Shown: piece after piece, positions 1 to 12,227 of the stretch
How positions within the stretch are numbered: position 1 is the first letter of the stretch
Layout: the number at the start of each line of letters is the position of its first letter
NCBI GenBank assembly: GCA_032622095.1
Contig: CP136061.1
Span: 171,617,107-171,681,106 of the forward strand
DNA: 64,000 nt
Source: Siphonodentalium dalli
Taxonomy: Eukaryota; Mollusca; Scaphopoda; Gadilida; Siphonodentaliidae
Reading direction: 5' to 3'
Translations under genes and position numbers: made by a program
Notes under the pieces: generated by a model
Told to the model about the DNA's origin: nothing
Databases searched by the model: none
The model's input: the letters and a program-made list of their open reading frames with translations, nothing else

Positions 1-3000
1 CAGAAGTTTAAACAGTATACCCCTCTTAAAAAAAAGAGGGGGTATAATAATAATAATACTCACTGACATTTGACCTGTTATCTTGGATGCGGCCATCGTC
101 TGAATAGTTCCCAGTATCTGTATCTTCTTAAATCCTGTCTAATCTGGAAGGGAAAAGAGAGAGACACAAACAGAATGAAATATAAATCACGGTGCAAACA
201 CAAGACATGGGGTATCGTCCGCTGAATACCACCGCATGGCATACTGCCTAACATATAACCTATGACTGATATACTCGGACAGATGGACACCAAAATTAGT
301 ATTTTCAAATAAACAAAGATGAACGAAAAACCTAAACAAGACGATTGAACATAAGCCATTGAATGGTGAACATCCGTACCAAATTTCATGTAGATCCGAG
401 CAATACTGTTCAAGTTATGACACGAACAGACATTGGACTGATGTACGAACACACTGACGGACGCTCGGACGGACAGATGTTTAAACAGTATACCCCTCTT
501 AAAAAAAATAATAATAATACCCACTGATATTTGACCTGTTATCTTGGATGCGGCCATCGTCTGTATAGTTCCCAGTATCTGTATCTTCTTAAATCCTGTC
601 TAATCTGGAAGGGAAAAGAGAGAGACACAAACAGAATGAAATTTAAATCACGTTGCAAAAACAAGACATGGGGTATCGTCCGGTGAATACCACCGTGTGG
701 CATACTGCCCAACATATAACCTATGACTGATATACTCAGACAGATGGACACCAAAAATTAGTATTTTCAAATAAACAAAGATGAACAAAAACCTAAACAA
801 GACGATTGAACATAAGCCATTGAATGGTGAACATCCGTACCAAATTTCATGTAGATCCGAGCAATACTGTTCAAGTTATGACACGAACAGACATTGGACT
901 GATGTACGACCACACTGACGGACGCTCGGACAGACAGATGTTTAAACAGTATACCCCTCTTAAAAAAAGAGGGTGTATAATAATACCCACTGACATTTGA
1001 CCTGTTATCTTGGATGCGGCCATTGTCTGTATAGTTCCCAGTATCTGTATCTTCTTAAATCCTGTCTAATCTGGAAGGGAAAAGAGAGAGACACAAACAG
1101 AATGAAATATAAATCACGGTGCAAAAAAAAGACATGGGGTATCGTCCGCTGAATACCACCGCGTGGCATACTGCCCAACATATAACCTATGACTGATATA
1201 CTCAGACAGATGGACACCAAAATTAGTATTTTCAAATAAACAAAGATGAACGAAAAACCTAAACAAGACGATTGAACATAAGCCATTGAATGGTGAACAT
1301 CCGTACCAAATTTCATGTAGATCCGAGCAATACTGTTCAAGTTATGACACGAACAGACATTGGACTGATGTACGAACACACTGACGGACACTCGGACGGA
1401 CAGATGTTTAAACAGTATACCCCTCTTAAAAAAAAGAGGGGGTATAATAATAATAATAATACCCACTGACATTTGACCTGTTATCTTGGATGCGGCCATC
1501 GTCTGAATAGTTCCCAGTATCTGTATCTTCTTAAATCCTGTCTAATCTGGAAGGGAAAAGAGAGAGACACAAACAGAATGAAATATAAATCACGGTGCAA
1601 AAACAAGACATGGGGTATCGTCCGCTGAATACCACCGCGTGGCATACTGCCCAACATATAACCTATGACTGATATACTCAGACAGATGGACACCAAAATT
1701 AGTATTTTCAAATAAACAAAGATGAACGAAAAACCTAAACAAGACGATTGAACATAAGCCATTGAATGGTGAACATCCGTACCAAATTTCATGTAGATCC
1801 GAGCAATACTGTTCAAGTTATGACACGAACAGACATTGGACTGATGTACGAACACACTGACAGACGCTCGGACGGACAGATGTTTAAACAGTATACCCCT
1901 CTTAAAAAAAAGAGGGGGTATAATAATAATAATGCTCACTGACATTTGACCTGTTATCTTGGATGCGGCCATCGTCTGTATAGTTCCCAGTATCTGTATC
2001 TTCTTAAATCCTGTCTAATCTGGAAGGGAAAAGAGAGAGACACAAACAGAATGAAATATAAATCACGTTGCAAAAACAAGACATGGGGTATCGTCCGCTG
2101 AATACCACCGCGTGGCATACTGCCTAACATATAACCTATGACTGATATACTCAGACAGATGGACACCAAAATTAGTATTTTCAAATAATCAAAGATGAAC
2201 GAAAAACCTAAACAAGAAGATTGAACATAAGCCATTGAATGGTGAACATCCGTACCAAATTTCATGTAGATCCGAGCAATACTGTTCAAGTTATTACACG
2301 AACAGACATTGGACTGATGTACGAACACACTGACGGACGCTCGGACGGACAGATGTTTAAACAGTATACCCCTCTTAAAAAAAAGAGGGGGTATAATAAT
2401 AATAATGCTCACTGACATTTGACCTGTTATCTTGGATGCGGCCATCGTCTGTATAGTTCCCAGTATCTGTATCTTCTTAAATCCTGTCTAATCTGGAAGG
2501 GAAAAGAGAGAGACACAAACAGAATGAAATATAAATCACGGTGCAAAAACAAGACATGGGATATCGTCCGCTGAATACCACCACGTGGCATACTGCCAAA
2601 CATATAACCTATGACTGATATACTCAGACAGATGGACACCAAAATTAGTATTTTCAAATAAACAAAAATGAATGAAAAACCTAAACAAGACGATTGAACA
2701 AAAGCCATTGAATGGTGAACATCCGTACCAAATTTCATGTAGATCCGAGCAATACTGTTCAAGTTATGACACGAACAGACATTGGACTGATGTACGAACA
2801 CACTGACGGACGCTCGGACGGACAGATGTTTAAACAGTATACCCCTCTTAAAAAAAAGAGGGGGTATAATAATAATAATACCCACTGACATTTGACCTGT
2901 TATCTTGGATGCGGCCATCGTCTGTATAGTTCCCAGTATCTGTATCTTCTTAAATCCTGTCTAATCTGGAAGGGAAAAGAGAGAGACACAAACAGAATGA

Positions 3001-3901
3001 AATATAAATCACAGTGCAAAAACAAGACATTGGGTATCGTCCGCTGAATACCACCGCGTGGCATACTGCCTAACATATATCCTATGACTGATATACTCAG
3101 ACAGATGGACACCAAAATTAGTATTTTCAAATAAACAAAGATGAACGAAAAACCTAAACAAGACGACTGAACAAAAGCCATTGAATGGTGAACATCCGTA
3201 CCAAATTTCATGTAGATCCGAGCAATACTGTTCAAGTTATGACACGAACAGACATTGGACTGATGTACGAACACACTGACGGACGCTCGGACGGACAGAT
3301 GTTTAAACAGTATACCCCTCTTAAAAAAAAGAGGGTGTATAATAATAATAATGCTCACTGACATTTGACCTGTTATCTTGGATGCGGCCATCGTCTGTAT
3401 AGTTCCCAGTATCTGTATCTTCTTAAATCCTGTCTAATCTGGAAGGGAAAAGAGAGACACAAACAGAATGAAATATAAATCACGGTGCAAAAACAAGACA
3501 TGGGGTATCGTCCGCTGAATACCACCGCGTGGCATACTGCCTAACATATAACCTATGACTGATATACTCAGACAGATGGACACCAAAATTAGTATTTTCA
3601 AATAAACAAAGATGAACGAAAAACCTAAACAAGACGATTGAACATAAGCCATTGAATGGTGAACATCCGTACCAAATTTCATGTAGATCCGACCAATACT
3701 GTTCAAGTTATGACACGAACAGACATTGGACTGATGTACGAACACACTGACGGACGCTCGGACGGACAGATGTTTAAACAGTATACCCCTCTTAAAAAAA
3801 AAAAAAAATAATACCCACTGATATTTGACCTGTTATCTTGGATGCGGCCATCGTCTGTATAGTTCCCAGTATCTGTATCTTCTTAAATCCTGTCTAATCT
3901 G
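1..3901. repeat. Tandem satellite, about 8 copies of a ~473-bp unit
   Basis: The same block recurs with spacings of 473, 461, 466, 476, 473, 473, 473 and 471 bp, measured at the TTTAAACAGTATACCCC landmark. The array enters from outside the window and stops abruptly inside a unit at about 3901. Each unit starts or ends in an inverted pair, AAGAGGGGGTATA against TATACCCCTCTT, separated only by an A-run, so unit junctions can fold into hairpins. This suggests a short TIR element that became tandemly amplified. The reverse strand carries a 159-164-codon open frame per unit. Its low-complexity translation and its sharing among copies are explained by repeat identity, so I do not call genes here. 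Confidence 0.93.
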
Positions 3902-4544
3902 GTGAGTGCAGGGAGCAGGTATATAGATTGGTGGAAAAGTGCTGAAATGTGATTTAGCAAGTTAGGGCTTAGGCTGAAAGTTAATTGGGGCTCATGACAT
4001 GAGATAGGCCTACTTGTGTTATTATTATGAATCATCGGATTATTGAGTACGGGAGAACTTGCAGAATTCATTGTGTATAGATATGCTGATTTGAATAAAG
4101 AATCTGGTCCTAAACCTTAATGAGAGTTTCAGTGTTACATATGCCCAACCACGTGGTCGATTCCTGTTACAAACATATAACGTAAATGCAATATGGCCAC
4201 TGGCGACCATTTTTTCCAATGAAATTAAAAAAATATTTGATGGCTCTCATCTGATAGATCAATATCAAGATAAATATGAAGTTTGGTGATGATCGGATGA
4301 GTGAAGTGGACTGTGGTCTGTGCTAAACGGTTTGGTAATGCTTAAAAAGATTCTTACCTTAATATTTTTATGTTCACTTTATGAACTTCACTGAGTCATC
4401 TTTGTCATGTATTGAGTTTGATATCTTTTGTTAACAGTTTATAAATTATGTATGTCTCATGTTTGTTATTTTAATTTATGTGTTTATTATCATTAAATAA
4501 AGTTGCATTCCTTAAAAAGATTCTTACCTCAATGTTTTTATGTT
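3902..4544. other. Non-coding stretch after the satellite
   Basis: No coding region is recognisable. The segment 4381-4470 recurs in the same orientation at 7681-7768, so it is a dispersed repeat. The satellite breaks off into GGTGAGTGCAG at 3900-3910, which resembles a splice donor, but no flanking exon is supported. Confidence 0.6.
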
Positions 4545-5245
4545 CACTTTAGACGGAAATATATGAAATAAAGTTTATAATGATGTGTGTGTATATGCAA
4601 GCTAGTGATATGTGAAGTTTGATGCAATTTGGCCGATTAAAAGTTACGTTAATGAAAGTTTTATGTAATTTCACGCCGAGTCAGAGTCCGGCGTGATGGC
4701 GGCTAGCTCTATGAATACCGAACACAAGTTCAAATAAGCCGTATATAAGGGAAATATATTAAATAATGTTTATAATGATATGTGTGTATATGTAAGTTAG
4801 TGATATGTGAAGTTTGATTCAATTTGGCCGATTGAAAGTTGCGTTATTTGTATGTTTATGTACAGTATTAGCTGCCGGCACGCAAACCAGAGTTCAGCAA
4901 AATGGCGGCTAACTCTATGAATACCGAACACAAGTATATAATGGAAATATATAAAATAAAGTTTGTACTGATGTGTAGTTATATGTAAGTTAGTGATATG
5001 TGAAGTTTAATGCAATTTGGTCGATTAAAAGTATAGTTATTTGTAGGTTTATGTACAATATTACCTGTCGGCACACAAACCAGAGTTCGGCAAGATGAAT
5101 ACTGACCACAAGTATAAAAGGGAAATCTATAAAATAAAGTTTATAATGATGTGTATGTATATGTAAGTTAGTGGCATGTGAAGTCGGCACGCAAGCTAGG
5201 GTTCGACGAGGATTTCTATGAATATCGAACACAAGTCGAAATAAG
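4545..5245 (+). repeat. Diverged ~190-bp repeat units (forward)
   Basis: Three to four imperfect units share AAATATATNAAATAAAGTTT, GTGATATGTGAAGTTT and TTTGGCCGATT, followed by a GGCGGCTA...GAATACCGAACACAAGT block. The same family lies in opposite orientation at 7040-7680, so the two sets bracket the MULE fragment and small repeats between them. Nothing coding is visible. Confidence 0.8.
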
Positions 5246-5439
5246 GGATGATTAAGACATCACTGACAGGTGATAATTAATTTCCCCTAACATCTGGCAC
5301 TGGGCAGTAGAGCCTTTGTTGTTGATTAATTACCGATGTGCGATCGTGGATTACTCTGGATTACCGGAAAGATTTCAGGGATGTTTTGACAGTGATATTC
5401 AAGCAAGGTTTCGCAGGTTTCATAGAAATACCATAAGTT

Positions 5440-5995
5440 CTTATCATATATTAACAGCAAATTAGTCGACATTCCTCCTGCCAATATTGTGTTCGGCACT
5501 GATGACGAGATTGCTCTTGTAAATGCAATCTCGATCGACCTGTTTTCCCGGGAGCACACACACATTGTGTACTCGCCATCTAAAGGAAAACCTCATGAGA
5601 TATATGTGCAAAAAAGAGAGCCAAGTAGCGGCAAGTAAACTAGTATGTAAGATATTAACAGACAATTTATCAGAAATAGTTGACGATCAATTACGGGACA
5701 TTAGAGGTGCTTTACATGGCTGTGGAAATTTTCAATTAGCGAATCAGGCAATACCATTAAAAGTAAACAATAGTACATGGGTAAATATGACAGCACTGTC
5801 ACAGCAGACCAACGTGACCGACGACTAAAACGACTAATGACGTATGTTTATGATACTGCTAAACTACAAACATCAACGGACGGACGCCTGACTATTCCGA
5901 AAACAGCGGCTATTGCCAAAAAACCGGGACAAATAAAGCGAGTAAAATCTTGCAAAACAAAATCAGTTGGCAATAAACGCCAAAGAGTCGTTTGA
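5440..5995 (+). pseudogene. MULE (Mutator-like) transposase fragment, frameshifted
   Basis: Two frames together resemble the central part of a MULE-type DDE transposase. The first reads FGTDDEIALVNAI, the Asp region typical of GTDxExALxxA in this family. The second, after a break near 5545-5565, reads THTLCTRHLKEN, the CxRHLKxN block that follows a few residues later in MULE proteins. A further open frame (5777-5995) is basic (KKPGQIKRVKSCKTK) and could be the tail of the same protein. Neither a start nor the catalytic C-terminal part is present. I infer a short, decayed fragment. Family assignment rests on motif recognition only. Confidence 0.62.
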
Positions 5996-6074
5996 TGTGT
6001 CTGAGTTTCCGGTATTGGGTCATTTTTAATTCTAACTCTAAGTTTGCTGAGTCTAAATTTCGTTCGCCAAAGCT

Positions 6075-6480
6075 TGACATATATATATACAATAGCATAT
6101 CGACTTCCTTCGTGCTTTTCTTCCAGTTTTCGTTTTGCCACACGCAGGAGCCATTTCCATCCACTGACTTCAAGGAGAACAAGCTCTGCCCATCGTTCCA
6201 CCGAGGGCAGAGTTTGCCTACCTAATGTTGGGTGTTCTTGAATGTCAGTGGGTGGATTTGTCTTCAACGATTGGCTGTATATGCAAATATACAATAATAT
6301 ATCGACTTCCTTCGTGCTTTTCTTCCAGTTTTCGTTTTGCCACACGCAGGAGCCATTTCCATCCACTGACTTCAAGGAGAACAAGCTCTGCCCATCGTTC
6401 CACCGAGGGCAGAGTTTGCCTACCTAATGTTAGGTGTTCTTGAATGTCAGTGGGTGGATTTGTCTTCAACGAATGACTGT
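6075..6480. repeat. Two tandem copies of a ~202-bp unit
   Basis: The segment beginning CATATCGACTTCCTTCGTGC at about 6096 recurs 202 bp downstream with only a few differences. The minus strand is open through both copies (about 5848-6496), but the reading frame simply repeats. I do not recognise a protein. Confidence 0.85.
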
Positions 6481-6534
6481 ATATGCAAATATACAAAAAA
6501 AATTAGTATATAGACTTGGTTGTACCGGTCATTG

Positions 6535-6836
6535 CACATAAGCTCGATAAAAAGAGCAGTGCGATATATATAACATACACATATATACATATTCGATTGT
6601 ATATAAAAAACCTCTATTTCTACCTGAAGCTCTACTGAAAGAGCAGTGTGCTATGTATAATATACACATAAGCTCGATAAAAAGAGCAGTGCGATATATA
6701 TAACATACACATATATAAATATTCGATTGTATATAACAAAAAATTAATACTACCTGAAGCTCTACTGAAAGAGCAGTGTGCTATGTATAATATACACATA
6801 AGCTCGATAAAAAGAGCAGTGCGATATATATAACAT

Positions 6837-6884
<48 letters not shown>
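6535..6884. repeat. 130-bp tandem repeat running into a (CA)n(TA)n microsatellite
   Basis: AGCTCGATAAAAAGAGCAGTG occurs at 6541, 6671 and 6801, a period of 130 bp. Each copy pairs a GCTCGATAAAAAGAGC half with a GCTCTACTGAAAGAGC half. The third copy runs into (AC)n then (AT)n at 6838-6884. Confidence 0.85.
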
Positions 6885-6887
<3 letters not shown>

Positions 6888-7039
6888 TTAAATCCGTCTG
6901 ACTTCTAAGAAGTCTGCTGGTCCCAAGCCCAGATAAAGGATGAGGGGAGTCATAATAACACAAACTGTATGTCAAAACAACTCAGTAACAAAGAGACAAT
7001 AACAAAATATCCTGTGTTGGTGGTAGCCAGCCAACTGAT

Positions 7040-7680
7040 TATTAGTGGTGAATGCATGCCGAACACAAGAGTTCACGGCGTAAAATTATTATAAAAACTG
7101 CCAATAACATAACTTTTAATCGCCCAAATTGCACCAAACTTCACATATTACTAGCTTACATATACACAACCATCTTTATAAACTTTATTTCATATATTTC
7201 CCTTATATACGCCTTATTTGGACTTGTGTTCGGTATTCATAGAGTCAGCCGCCATTTTGCCGAACTCTGGTTTACGTGATGACAGCTAATATTGTACACA
7301 AACCTACCAATAACTAAACTTCTAATATGTCAAATTGCAGCAAACTTCACATATCAATAGCTTACATATACACACACATCTTTATAAACTTTATTTAATA
7401 TATTTCCCTTATATACGGCTTATTTGAACTTGTGTTCGGTATTCATAGAGCTAGCCGCCATCACGCCGGACTCTGACTCGGCGTGAAATTACATAAAACT
7501 TTCATTAACGTAACTTTTAATCGGCCAAATTGCATCAAACTTCACATATCACTAGTTACATATACACACACATCATTATAAACTTTATTTCATATATTTC
7601 CGTCTTTTAACCCTTATTTTGACTTGTGTTCGGTTGTGTTCGGTTGTGTTCGGTTGTGTTCGGTATTCATAGTGACCCAT
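7040..7680 (-). repeat. Inverted copies of the 4545-5245 repeat family
   Basis: Units here are the reverse complement of those at 4545-5245: CTTGTGTTCGGTATTCATAG, the AAACTTCACATAT block and AAACTTTATTTCATATATTT. At 7622-7662 a 10-bp TTGTGTTCGG block is reiterated four times. Confidence 0.8.
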
Positions 7681-9480
7681 AAACTCCACTGAGTCATCTT
7701 TGTCATGTATTGAATTTGATATCTTTTGTTAACAGTTTATTAATTATGTATGTCTCGTGTTCGTTATTATATTATATACACTTTATAGTGTGATTTCAGA
7801 ACGAAAAAAAAAAGAAGAATAAAATCAACAAATTTGTAAATTTAAAAACAATTCAAACGTTGTTGTATTCCATGTCCCAGCCCGGACATATACACCAAAT
7901 TTCAATAATATTCATTGAGAAACAACGGACAAAACGCTATATAACACCCGTATACATATTTTATTCCGAGCCAGACTCATCCTCGGGTACATGTTATAGT
8001 AGGTACCGAATTGACACACGTCGACTGGGGCGAGTTGGCCCTGGGGCGATTAGGCCGATTCCGGCACCTTCTATAATTTACCGTATGTATCCGTTTACGT
8101 GTAGTTTACTTTAGAAAGTTCCGCAATTAATACCGTAAATAGAGCGACCATATTTGACAGAGAATGCCTCTGTTATTGATTATCAAGTTGCTATACATTA
8201 AAAACGACAAATTCACATGCTCGTTCAAGCGCAGTAGTCTATTTTCCCCATGTTAAAGGACATCCACAAATACTAAATAACGCTAACCTACTGCCGAATG
8301 TTTTACACGACAACTGTTAACATATTTGGGCTGAATTCATCTGACGCGGTATTATTCCTCAAAATAAACAACAAAACCATCGTTACTTGGAAATGTAGTT
8401 TGGGCTAACATTTACATAAATCCTCCACATCATTTATTCGACACAAACGTCAGATGAAAAACAGACATGAAGTAACCGGCCAAATTGGCCGAAATAAGTT
8501 ATATACAGTCACCAGGCCATCTCCATATCATTTTAAGTAGTTGGGCGTTCACATTTCACAATCCCGACATATGGTGACCCACATAAGTCACTTGAACAAT
8601 TATATCTTCTTAACAGTCATATTTATATGGGAATGGCAATCAAGGCATTCACACAATGAGCTAGCAAAAAGAGATAACTAGAAGAATCATTAAACGTATA
8701 TTTATCATTCTATTGAAGAGATACATATATTCGTGCAAACTGAGAGACCTCGAACCGTCAGAGGATTCCATATATATAATAAAAAAATTTAGTCTGTTCC
8801 ATTCAATACAGTTTCCACAAAAAGTTACAATTTGTCAAGAGATATGGAAGGCCTGTTCAAAAATAGTGGTCACAGTGTGCAGTCAAATATAGTTTCTTCT
8901 GATATACAAGAAAATTCAGTTAGTAGCACAAGACTTTTCAGGATCCTACCAATACTGACACCTGACAAGGGTTTTAGAACTCATCGACTGACATAAACAA
9001 CTCAAAATCTCGCTCTGTGCCTGTCACATGTAGCTGATATATCTGCGCAAAAAACATTTCGTTTAAACTAAGAATATTTAGCCAATATATAGCACCACGA
9101 ACAGAGGAGCACCTGGAAATTTCTTTGAAACATCTGTATCTCATGGATAGCCAGGTGTCCTCGAGATCTTAGTCCAACCCACTAGATTGATTGATACATC
9201 TCAATATGTAAAACCCAATTATCATCTTTTATCGACCTAATGTGTTTATGATGTTCATGTATCATATTATAACGTCTAATGTATACGCAGTTGTAAATAA
9301 ATAAATACTTCATTATTGGTGGAACGGATTAATCGTGATAAACAGAATGACAATTGACAAGGTGAGCCACTACTTATATTCCATGACTGTAATAATCATG
9401 TTTTGTGATGCTATTTGAATATACAATTTATGACAAAACGTATAACACTTTAAGCAAGAGCATTCTCTATTCCCAACAAA
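7681..9480. other. Non-coding DNA, no gene recognised
   Basis: A repeat shared with 4381-4470 occupies the first ~90 bp. At 8020-8065 there is a (GGGGCGAxTxGGCC)-like motif. No ORF of convincing length or composition was found. An 84-codon frame at 7860-8114 looks spurious. Confidence 0.6.
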
Positions 9481-9527
9481 TATCCACAGCATACATTAAC
9501 CTGGGCAACGCCGGGTAACCCTGCTAG
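9481..9527 (+). mobile_element. Candidate Helitron 3' terminus
   Basis: The sequence GGCAACGCCGGGTAACCC then TGCTAG|T forms a short GC-rich hairpin directly followed by CTAG and then T. That is the expected Helitron layout of a hairpin, a CTRR end, and insertion between A and T. I could not locate the matching 5'-TC end, so the element's extent is unknown. The call rests on these short motifs. Confidence 0.45.
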
Positions 9528-9804
9528 TATTGGATATAATTATGATTGTTGCAATATGTTTGAATAAAACATCTAACCTAATACGCCTAAACCATCCCCT
9601 CTCCCAAGTGATAATTAACAACATGGCACAATTTTAAGTTCAAGGTCACCAAAAACATTCCAACTCTGATATAAAGCCCCAAAATATTATGATGTTAGTC
9701 ATATTATGTCTCCCCAGTGTGAAGTAATGAATAATATGCACAATGCATAATTTTTAGCTCCCTTATGCACATTCCAGACAACCTATAGTGAAAATTCATG
9801 TTGA

Positions 9805-9830
9805 TGACCTTGACCTTGACCTCAAGGTCA
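9805..9830 (+). promoter_or_regulatory. Cluster of TGACCT nuclear-receptor-like half-sites
   Basis: Three directly abutting TGACCT copies (9805, 9811, 9817) are followed by AAGGTCA, the inverted half-site. This matches the half-site hexamer bound by estrogen-related and other nuclear receptors. The same motif is common in dispersed molluscan repeats, so it may only be repeat sequence. No associated gene is evident. Confidence 0.35.
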
Positions 9831-9955
9831 TATGAGGGGGTCTGCCAATTTGGGTCTCGCTTCGAACTGAACCCCCATGGTCTACTCTATATGTGTACCA
9901 ATTTTCATGCTTTTATTCAAATTTGCACACACCATCAGCTTACAGCCACCACTAA

Positions 9956-10545
9956 TCGGGGCCAAGTGGTTGTGGTAAAACAGATTTTGTTAAGAAATTA
10001 ATCGAATATAAAGATGATTTGTTCAAACCTGTTACAAAGAATGGCAAAATACCTATAGTCAGATGCAAGAATTTCACAATATTAAATTTATAAATGGAAT
10101 ACCGGATGATGACAATATTAATGAACTTGTCGATGACACAGACTTACCGCACCTTGTCGTTTTTGATGACATGTTAGGTGATAAAGATGAAGAAAAAATT
10201 ATGTTGTGGTTTACAAGAAAAGGACATCACAGAAATACGTCTGTTATTTACATAACCCAAAACATGTTTCAGAAATCTAAAGCGAGTAGAACTTTGAGTT
10301 TGAATGAACATTACATGGTATTATTTCAAAGTGTGCGTGATAAAGGCCAAATAAAAATTCGTGCCTCTCAAATGCAAATACCTCATTTAATGCAAGCATA
10401 TGATGATACAACTTCAACCAATCATGGTTATTTACTACTCGATTTTCACCCAAAAACGGATAAATCGTTGAGACTTAGAACTGATATTTTCCATCGCTGG
10501 CTCACAAATGACGATCGAGCTGCGGTAATATATTCATCGATATAA
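9956..10545 (+). pseudogene. Polinton packaging ATPase (A32/FtsK-HerA type), 5'-truncated and frameshifted
   Basis: This protein powers genome packaging into the capsid in Polintons and related viruses. Walker A GPSGCGKT is encoded at 9959-9982 and Walker B VVFDD at about 10156-10170, followed by an ITQN-containing segment (residues about 66-69 of the downstream frame) typical of the family. The two parts are in different frames, with the break at about 10025-10045. Residues before Walker A are missing: the in-frame TAA at 9953-9955 abuts foreign sequence. The downstream 160-codon frame is open to its stop at 10545. ATPase identity is well supported; function is very unlikely. Confidence 0.85.
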
Positions 10546-10581
10546 AGATAAGTGTATCAACATAATATTTCATTTCCAATC

Positions 10582-11062
10582 ATGGAGTCGCATAAAGCAG
10601 TCTTGAGTGTATTTTCGACTATCGCTAAATTAATACTTTAATGATCACTTAAAGCTTACAAAGCAGACACGAACATTCCTGCAAAAACACAAAAAAGACC
10701 TGAAGAAAATTATAGCTGACAGTAGAACTCATATCGATTCAAAAAAGAAAATACTTTTAAAAACTGGTGGAGGTGGTTTTCTCGGTGGAGTTTTGATCAG
10801 AAGTCTTCTCAGACAAAAAGAAAATAAATCAATTGCACGAGTTAGATCAAATAGAGTAAATGATACTCGAGTAAATTCTACGATTGCACAGCGAGCTAGT
10901 CCAGTCAGAGTAAATTCTACAATTGCACAGCGAACTACTCCAGCTAGAGTAAAATCTACTGGATTAAATTCCACATTTGCTAGATTTAAACCACTCAATG
11001 ATAATGGTCCGCTATCAATTCCATCAGTTCAAGAAGCAGAACATTCTCCGTTGGTTCAATGA
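10582..11062 (+). pseudogene. Small basic Polinton protein with GGGGF segment (frameshifted)
   Basis: The start frame (ATG 10582, stop 10639-10641) gives 19 residues. The likely continuation is in another frame from about 10640, reading Lys/Arg-rich sequence, then KTGGGGFLGGVLIRSLL, then an Arg/Ser-rich tail. The tail holds an internal repeat of VNSTIAQR. Small basic proteins with a GGF motif before a hydrophobic stretch are common next to the ATPase in Polintons, and a core or virion role has been suggested for such proteins. I cannot assign a function from sequence. Confidence 0.5.
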
Positions 11063-11188
11063 TACTCAAAAATTAAGAATCTTTCAAACCCATCGAAATT
11101 AGTTTTGATGGCATTTCATCGTAATTTTAATAAACGTAAAAGTAAAAAGTAATTCAGTCATTTGACATTAAACTGTTGAAGAGTAAAG

Positions 11189-11484
11189 ATGGCGAAAAAA
11201 ACTCCACTGATTAACAAATATGGTAGTTTTGTAACGGCTATGAATCAGGCACCAATTCATTTTCGGAAAAAAATGATAAAAGATGCCCCAAAGAGAGTGA
11301 TTGATTGCATGTCAGAATGCTGTAAAAATATTTTAAAAGGCAATGTAAAACTAACAGAAGCTCAGAAGCGCAAACTTCTTTGAAACGAACAAAACAAATT
11401 TTAAACCAGAAAGGAGGTTTTTTACCACATCTTATGCCAGCACCGTTGCTTGATAAAGCACTCGCTGGAATACTTCGCGGTTAA
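11189..11484 (+). pseudogene. Small basic Polinton protein with QKGGFLPHL motif (frameshifted near the 3' end)
   Basis: The ATG at 11189 follows GTAAAG. The first frame runs 64 codons to a TGA at 11381-11383. A +1 shift near 11378 opens a second frame, rich in basic residues and then NQKGGFLPHLMPAPLLDKAL, ending at the TAA 11482-11484. Basic helix, KGGF, then an apolar tail is a layout seen in short Polinton/adintovirus ORFs beside capsid genes. The next gene starts 2 bp downstream. The single shift suggests recent decay or a sequencing indel. Confidence 0.6.
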
Positions 11485-11486
11485 AC

Positions 11487-12227
11487 ATGAAGAAAATGGT
11501 CGCTGTTCCCTTCAAAATGTTGGATGACATTAAAAAATGGAGAATGAGTCTAACTAATCCGAAATTACCACCTAATCCTGAAATTACGAATATTTCAAAA
11601 CTAAGCAGAGATTTGAATTCAGTTTCTGATCAAAATTTGTCAGAATCTGAGAAGGTTCAATTATATGCTACAACTTTGCACGAATTGAAAACTTCTCAAA
11701 AATCAGTTAGAGCTATTTCAGCCCCGAAAACAGAACAACCATTTAATCATCATCATAGGGATGTGCTAGAAAGTATTCCGTTAAAGATGAGAAAAAAAGC
11801 TGAACAACTTTTACAACTGATTTCAAAACATCCACAAATGAAGTTTGATGAACATGGACAATTAACATATGGTGAAAAAGTTAGTTGAGGATCAAATATT
11901 GTTGATCTCCTCAATGATATTGTACGACAAAGAAAGGATTTCGAACCAACAGGCTGGCAAACCTTTTCACAAGGATTGGGCGAGCTTAATGTACCTCAAG
12001 ATTTTGTAGGGAACAGAAACCGCTGGCTTTGGATTAAAAAACATTTGAACGATGATTCAGATGATGATTTTGAAACTCCGGTACAAAGCATAACACCAAA
12101 ACGATTTGATTCTCATCGATTCACACCAGTGAAAGGTATACAAGCAAGACATTCAAAAACTAAAATAGCAGATAGGTTGACAGCCAAGGTTATTAAAACA
12201 GAAAAAACACAATGGGATCCATACTAG
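11487..12227 (+). pseudogene. Conserved Polinton protein of unknown function, one in-frame stop
   Basis: One frame runs from ATG 11487 to TAG 12227 (246 codons), broken only by TGA at 11886-11888, which could derive from CGA by a single C-to-T change. The middle contains an LESIPLKMRKKAEQLL block and, after the stop, INVDLLNDIV-like and GWQTFSQGLGELNVP blocks. I recognise this as the protein commonly encoded just upstream of the Polinton integrase in invertebrates. The C-terminus is acidic, then basic. Its 3' end overlaps the integrase start by 16 bp. Function unknown. Confidence 0.65.

Noticed and set aside
1005-3391. Chain of overlapping 163-164-codon minus-strand ORFs
   Set aside because: They follow the satellite period exactly, have low-complexity hydrophobic composition, and one copy is already truncated. 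Repeat identity explains them.
3895-3912. Splice donor GGTGAGT at the satellite edge
   Set aside because: No exon evidence on either side; likely chance.
5848-6496. Minus-strand ORFs with a repeated VSGWKWLLRVAKRKLEEKHE segment
   Set aside because: The protein repeat only mirrors the 202-bp tandem DNA repeat, and no family is recognisable.
7860-8114. 84-codon ORF
   Set aside because: No recognisable domain; includes a low-complexity dispersed motif.
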